From Golubevia sp. BC0850 (lineage: Eukaryota > Basidiomycota > Exobasidiomycetes > Golubeviales > Golubeviaceae), in assembly GCA_012976225.1 (NCBI GenBank), contig JAAVVG010000049.1:1-51537 (forward strand): DNA of 51,537 nucleotides. The letters are read 5' to 3'. Under the pieces are notes generated by a model. The model was not told the DNA's origin. It saw only the letters and a program-made list of their open reading frames with translations, and made no database searches. A program made the position numbers and the translations under genes. Position 1 is the stretch's first letter. Every line of letters starts with the position of its first letter. Of the stretch, positions 47,436 to 51,537 are shown piece by piece.

Positions 47436-48983
47436 TCAATCTTTAGAGCTGGATGAAGGAACGGAAGGAGTTTCTCCCTCAGAAAGACACATGTAATGAC
47501 TTCCAGTCGAAGATTCCGAGTCAGCTCGAACTGAACCAGAGCTCCGAGATCCAGACGAAGAGCGACCTGAGTTAGAAGAACGTGACCTCTTGGAAGAGAT
47601 TTGATTTCCTTGGGTTCGATTTCTTCTCTTGACGACGTCAGTTCTCATTCGAACTGGACGAGCCTTTCCGTGCAATTTGAAGAATAAGCCACACGCATTA
47701 CCTGGAGAACGAGGAAGATGGTTAGTACTTTCTCTTTCTATCCCTCACTCTACAAACACTTACAGAGAGGCCGCTTCTTTTCGTCTCTTCTCCAGAGAGG
47801 AGTTTCGGTAGTTCCACAGTTGATGCAGACGATAGAGTCTGCCTTTAAGGATGACTCGGAGGCTAGACTTGCCGATGGAGCTTTTGAGGGCAACGGCGAA
47901 CGAGATTTGGCTTCGACGAATTCGTGAACACTGCGAAAGTAGAAGGAAGATTTACAGAATTAGAGAGGTGAGCACTGAAGTTGAGAGGCCAACAGACGCC
48001 ATTTTCTTCTTTGCCTCTTCTTTACCAGATCGATTTTGTGCGTCAATGACTTACTGTTCAAGTTCAGCTCCAAAGAACTCCACTCCAATTGTCTCCTCCC
48101 CTCCTTTCAATTCACCTTTCTTGAGACTGGCTTGAAGACCACTCTTCAAAGCAAAGACACTTTGTCTATCTAGAAGCTTTTTGAATCCCTTTTCATCCGA
48201 CTCCTCGGCTTCAGATCCAAACCAACCAGCTAAACGTTTGTCTCCTTTTGCTTGGATCAGAGCTTCTATTACGTCGAAGACTGTGACTCCTTTGTACTGT
48301 CTACTAGAAGCTTTGATGGATTCTAAAGGAAGAGTGCCTCTATGAGTGACACTTTGATCCTCGAAATCGAATCTGAACCAGCCGACGGCAGGTTGGGTAG
48401 CCAGTTCAGACCCGATAGGATGACTGTAAAGTTGAAATTGAGTCTTTGAGTGAAAGAAGCCTTTCCCAGAAGGGTCTTCTCCGTTGGCATAAACACTTGT
48501 CAGAGACTCAGTAGGTCTAGGTTTGTTTCTAGTGATGAAATGATAAATGGCATCCGGAGTAGTAAGAGCCGGATGTAAATCTATCTTGAACCTCTCTCTA
48601 GCTTCATCTGGTGTTAGGTTAGGATGTAAAGGATTGAATGCTGGATGATATGATACTTTCTTAAACATGCTGGAGGGTCTCTCTCTCAAAATGTTGAAGA
48701 GATCAAACGTCAACTTCTCATTCACTGAGCCTCTAAATAATCTCATTCTCAAATCTGAGTTCTCGTAGAGAACTCTTCTGAAGAAGATGCTTATTGTCTC
48801 GATCTTCTTTAATCCTTCATAGTCTAATCTAGAGAGGATCTCAACTATCCAGATTTCTCGAGAAAGGCCCAGAAATCTTGTATGAGCACTTCGAATCCCG
48901 CCGAGAGAGATGATGGGGCTCGAGTGAGATGACGTGGCTATCCCCGGCCTGGAAGAAAAGATGTTCAAGGCTGATGAAAGCAT
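47436..48983 (-). CDS. F-box/GATA zinc-finger fusion protein
   Basis: Three exons: 48983-48055, 47930-47764 and 47701-47436, all GT-AG, total 1362 nt, giving 453 aa. Residues about 38-85 form an F-box-like motif: FLGLSREIWIVEILSRLDYE, then LKKIETISIFFRRVLYE. Residues 90-300 are a conserved-looking globular region with HPALTTPDAIYHFI, WFRFDFEDQ and GVTVFDVIEALIQ. Residues 345-369 are a GATA-type zinc finger: CINC, 17 residues including TPLWRRDEKKRPL, then CNACGLFFKLHGKARPVRMR, and a basic tail KRRNR. A Ser-rich C-terminus follows. The exon 1 frame would stop at TAA 48051 if unspliced; the donor GTAAGT overlaps that stop, so intron retention gives a 310-aa F-box protein without the finger. A GATA finger predicts binding to GATA sites; an F-box predicts Skp1 binding. 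The combination is unusual. Confidence 0.82.
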
Positions 48984-50161
48984 GTTGGAGGTTTGGGAGT
49001 GGTTTCACTTGAATTGAAATCCTGATAGAGAGATAGAAGAGATCTTGAAGAAGAGCAGGAGAAGAAGGTTGGAGGGATCGGAGAGATTCAATGCCACTTG
49101 ATGGGTCAAGAGCGTTTGACGGGTTAAGTTGATCTAGTGATCGCTTGAAGTTTTTTGAAGAATTTTAAATTGATTGAACAAGAGTTGGTGTGCTGGGGAA
49201 GAAGAAGAAGAAGAAAGGGAAGTTCTCGTCCCTTCTCCGCGATCCAGCCCTCGCACAGATCCTTTCGGTTCAGATCTTCCCCTCACTCTTCAAGGCACTT
49301 TTTCTCTCTTTTTATTTTATCTACATATTATTGCCGGCGGAGGATTCCAATATCTTATCTTGATCTCTGGACCCTTTGTAGAGGTCCTCTTCTGGTTGAC
49401 GATTTCCAGTAAAGAGGGAAAGAGATTGTCTTTGACTCTATGAGAGGACGACTTAGTTGATTCCGAACAGAGGTATCGATTCAAAAGGGGAAGATCAGGG
49501 CTACATGTAAAATGATGGAAGACAGAAGGGAAAGACAACAGGAACCCTCGTTTTGCCACTCGATAGTATGGGGTCGAGAATAGGGTCAGGATGAGGTCCT
49601 TCGAGCTGGAGGCTTAGGGGGAACACTAGAAGGGATATTACGATTAAGAAGGGGATAAGGGTTGAAAAGCGGAAGGAAGATCGCTAAAAACGGAGCAACG
49701 GAGGTTTGACGAGACGAAAGCGAAGAGCTTGAAAATCCGATCTTGCGGGCCATCTGGCCTGCTGGCCACAAGAGTACGCCATGACGGTATAGAACTAGAG
49801 TTGAGGATACAAATACGACAGAGCTGCTAGCTGATTTCTGTAATAGAGAGGGTGAGAGACGAGAGACACAAGTCAGGCAAAGATTCGATTCAACCCTCCA
49901 TGAATTTTGCCACAGAACTCACAGCACTTGGCTTATCTCATCTGCTCAGTTTGTCTTTCATCTTATGAATATCGCCTTGTATTGATTTTAGTGACTAGGT
50001 TTGGAAAGGGGAGAACAAGAATTCTGTCGAAAGACAACTCTCTCCTTTTGACTTGTCTCCAGCTGAGATGAGAGGAACCTCGTCAGAATCAAAGTCATTG
50101 CATCTGGAAACAATAAGAACTACTCACGGACTTCTCTTGGTCCTAAGAACTGGAGTTTGAC
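48984..50161. other. Upstream region of the F-box/GATA gene; nothing else recognised
   Basis: About 1.2 kb between the F-box/GATA start and the last exon of relative E. It contains the promoter of the fusion gene. Short frames at 49155-49771 on both strands have no family features. A GAAGAAGAAG run at about 49198-49215 is the only simple repeat. Confidence 0.4.
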
Positions 50162-51131
50162 TCAATTCCTGAAGATTTCCAGCTCTTGAAGCACTTTTCT
50201 GTTCTTGATCCAAAGCTCTCTCGTGCTGGGAGCGGTGGCGTCTTCATACATGTAGTTCCAGCAGCCACTTAAAATCAGGAAAATAAGAAAGAAGTTAGCT
50301 CAAGGAAAAAGGACCTCTCATAGAAGAAGGAAGACTCACGAAGAGACTGCGACAGTTTGGAGACGAGGCATCTTTCTCGAGGTGAGAACCTGGATTTAGA
50401 ATTCCTCAATATCAATATCGTCACCTAGAGGATCGTAATTCTCGAAGTAATAGCAGCTGAAGTAGATGACTTCCAGAGTTGAAGGCAATTGGCACTCAGG
50501 TCTTGTGGAGAGATAGTGGAGAGTAGCCCAGTCGAGACAAAAGACCTTCAACATCTTGAAGCAAGAGAGATACAGCGCTATTTGATCATTTGAGTTTCCA
50601 CGAGCAATAGGTCCCTACGACTCGTAAATGCTTCAGAGTTTCCGAAGAGGCTTGTAAGATGTCGATGTAGACTTCAGATGGATCCTCCTTTCTATCACTG
50701 GAACGGTCTATCTTGATCTCACAGGACTCGAGCTCCTTAATCCTTTCGAGAAGGTCTAGTAAGCCTGGAAACTGCATAGACTCGATGGTGACGTTCTTGA
50801 GCAGAGATCGGTAGAAACTTTGGTAGCCATAAGTTGAGATCAAGGCTAAGCCTAGTAGAGCTGAATCTCTCGATCTGGTAAGGAACGAGGCAAAATATCA
50901 GAACCAAAACTAATTTAACCAAACCTGTTAAGCTAAATGGGCTTGACGACTTGAGTCGAAAGACTTACCAAAGACTCACCTTCTTTCTGGCTCTCTCTCT
51001 TCATCCTTTTTTGCGTTCGTCCAGCCTCTGATCTGCTCTACCAGTTGCTCCGCGATCTCGTCTGGTAAAGGATCGAGATTACGAGGGACCCATATCACTT
51101 TGTCTTTTGTATTGGAACGTGCCTGAACCAT
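50162..51131 (-). pseudogene. Short F-box/LRR-like relative E, interrupted
   Basis: Exon 1 (51131-50980) runs from ATG and contains RNLDPLPDEIAEQLVEQI, an F-box-like start. The next exon (from 50874, clean phase-2 junction) reads SRDSALLGLALISTYGYQSF and KELESCEIKIDRSS. The frame changes near 50600 and continues as ALYLSCFKMLKVFCLDWATL. An in-frame TAA at 50396-50398 interrupts the similarity to D. The frame then continues through MPRLQTVAVSS, a GT-AG intron, and NYMYEDATAPSTRELWIKN to EIFRN and a stop at 50162. Relative D aligns along the whole length, so these are breaks in a once-complete gene, not chance frames. One nonsense change and one frame change make it a probable young pseudogene. 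Confidence 0.55.
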
Positions 51132-51282
51132 CTCGTAAAGATGTGGGATTTGGGAATGAACGGGCGAGAATCAAGATAACGTTCGTTCGTTCGTCCTCCA
51201 CCTTTTAATAGTTCCTACTGATCGCACGCCAATCTCCTCGTCCAACTCTTGTCTTTCTACCTTTCCCAAGTTTGCTTTATCA

Positions 51283-51537
51283 ATGCCAGCTGTGGCTCTA
51301 GCAAGTGAGAAATGCTCTTCGACGTCGCCTCAGTCTCGACATTCACTGACCCCTGATTGGTTTCCTGCTCTTTCCATCTCAGCTCTTGGTCCGGATCTTT
51401 CCTTCTCCTCCGCCTCAATCTTCATTACCAGTCGAGTTCCTCGTTCCTATCAAGGTTCAGCAGGTGCTCTACTTATCACCTTCCAAAACCTTTCGTCGGC
51501 CATCATCACCTCTCTGAGCGAAACCATAGGAGTCAAT
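51283..51537 (+). pseudogene. C-terminal piece of an MFS transporter (runs off right edge)
   Basis: The plus-strand frame from ATG 51283 stays open to the end of the window. It reads ALGPDLSFSSASIFITSRVP followed by RSYQGSAGALLITFQNLSSA, the pattern of the last two membrane segments of drug/H+ antiporter-type MFS proteins. The ten preceding membrane segments have no room, because relative E begins 150 bp upstream on the other strand. So this is either a remnant of a transporter gene or a truncated gene. Its end lies beyond the window. Confidence 0.45.

Noticed and set aside
1-51537. CRISPR arrays, tRNA or rRNA genes, transposons
   Set aside because: None seen on reading both strands. A computational tRNA scan could still find a tRNA with an intron that I missed.

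Overview
The window looks like nuclear DNA of a fungus, most likely a basidiomycete. Genes are dense and lie on both strands. They are cut by many short GT-AG introns (35 to about 430 nt, mostly 50 to 120 nt). The recognisable proteins are fungal: a SCAP-type sterol sensor with a long serine-rich region, a DUF2985 membrane protein, a Pbp1/ataxin-2 homologue, a Ptc7-type phosphatase and a GATA factor. I cannot name a genus. Gene models were spliced by eye; for most of them the summed exon length is a multiple of three. Exon edges may be off by one base in places.

Layout, left to right. 1-174: C-terminal end of an unknown + strand gene. 994-2996 (-): TPR/F-box/LRR protein A. 3302-5549 (+): vacuolar Ca2+/H+ exchanger. 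6070-6798: one arm of a 729-bp inverted repeat that carries the 3' end of the 6-phosphogluconate dehydrogenase (6PGDH) gene. 6977-13267 (-): SCAP. 14114-14842: second arm, inside the complete 6PGDH gene (14413-17091, -). 18444-20422 (-): TPR/F-box/LRR relative B, decayed. 21164-24316 (-): mitochondrial PP2C phosphatase. 24766-26685 (-): flavin monooxygenase. 27023-27877 (+): cupin protein. 28178-30485 (-): Prp46, head-to-head with TFIIS (30586-32286, +). 32847-34979 (+): TPR/F-box/LRR relative C. 35494-39384 (-): Pbp1. 40007-43596 (-): DUF2985 membrane protein. 44742-47140 (-): two decayed F-box/LRR relatives (D and F). 47436-48983 (-): an F-box/GATA zinc-finger fusion. 50162-51131 (-): decayed relative E. 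51283-51537 (+): C-terminal piece of an MFS transporter running off the edge.

Themes. Housekeeping genes (ion transport, pentose phosphate pathway, splicing, transcription elongation, mRNP control) are interleaved with a fast-evolving set of F-box/LRR genes. There are three of a TPR/F-box/LRR type and three of a shorter type, most with broken frames. The most unusual items are the perfect inverted repeat around SCAP, the F-box/GATA fusion, an apparent one-nucleotide exon in the flavin monooxygenase, and a frame change at the same position in all three TPR/F-box/LRR genes.
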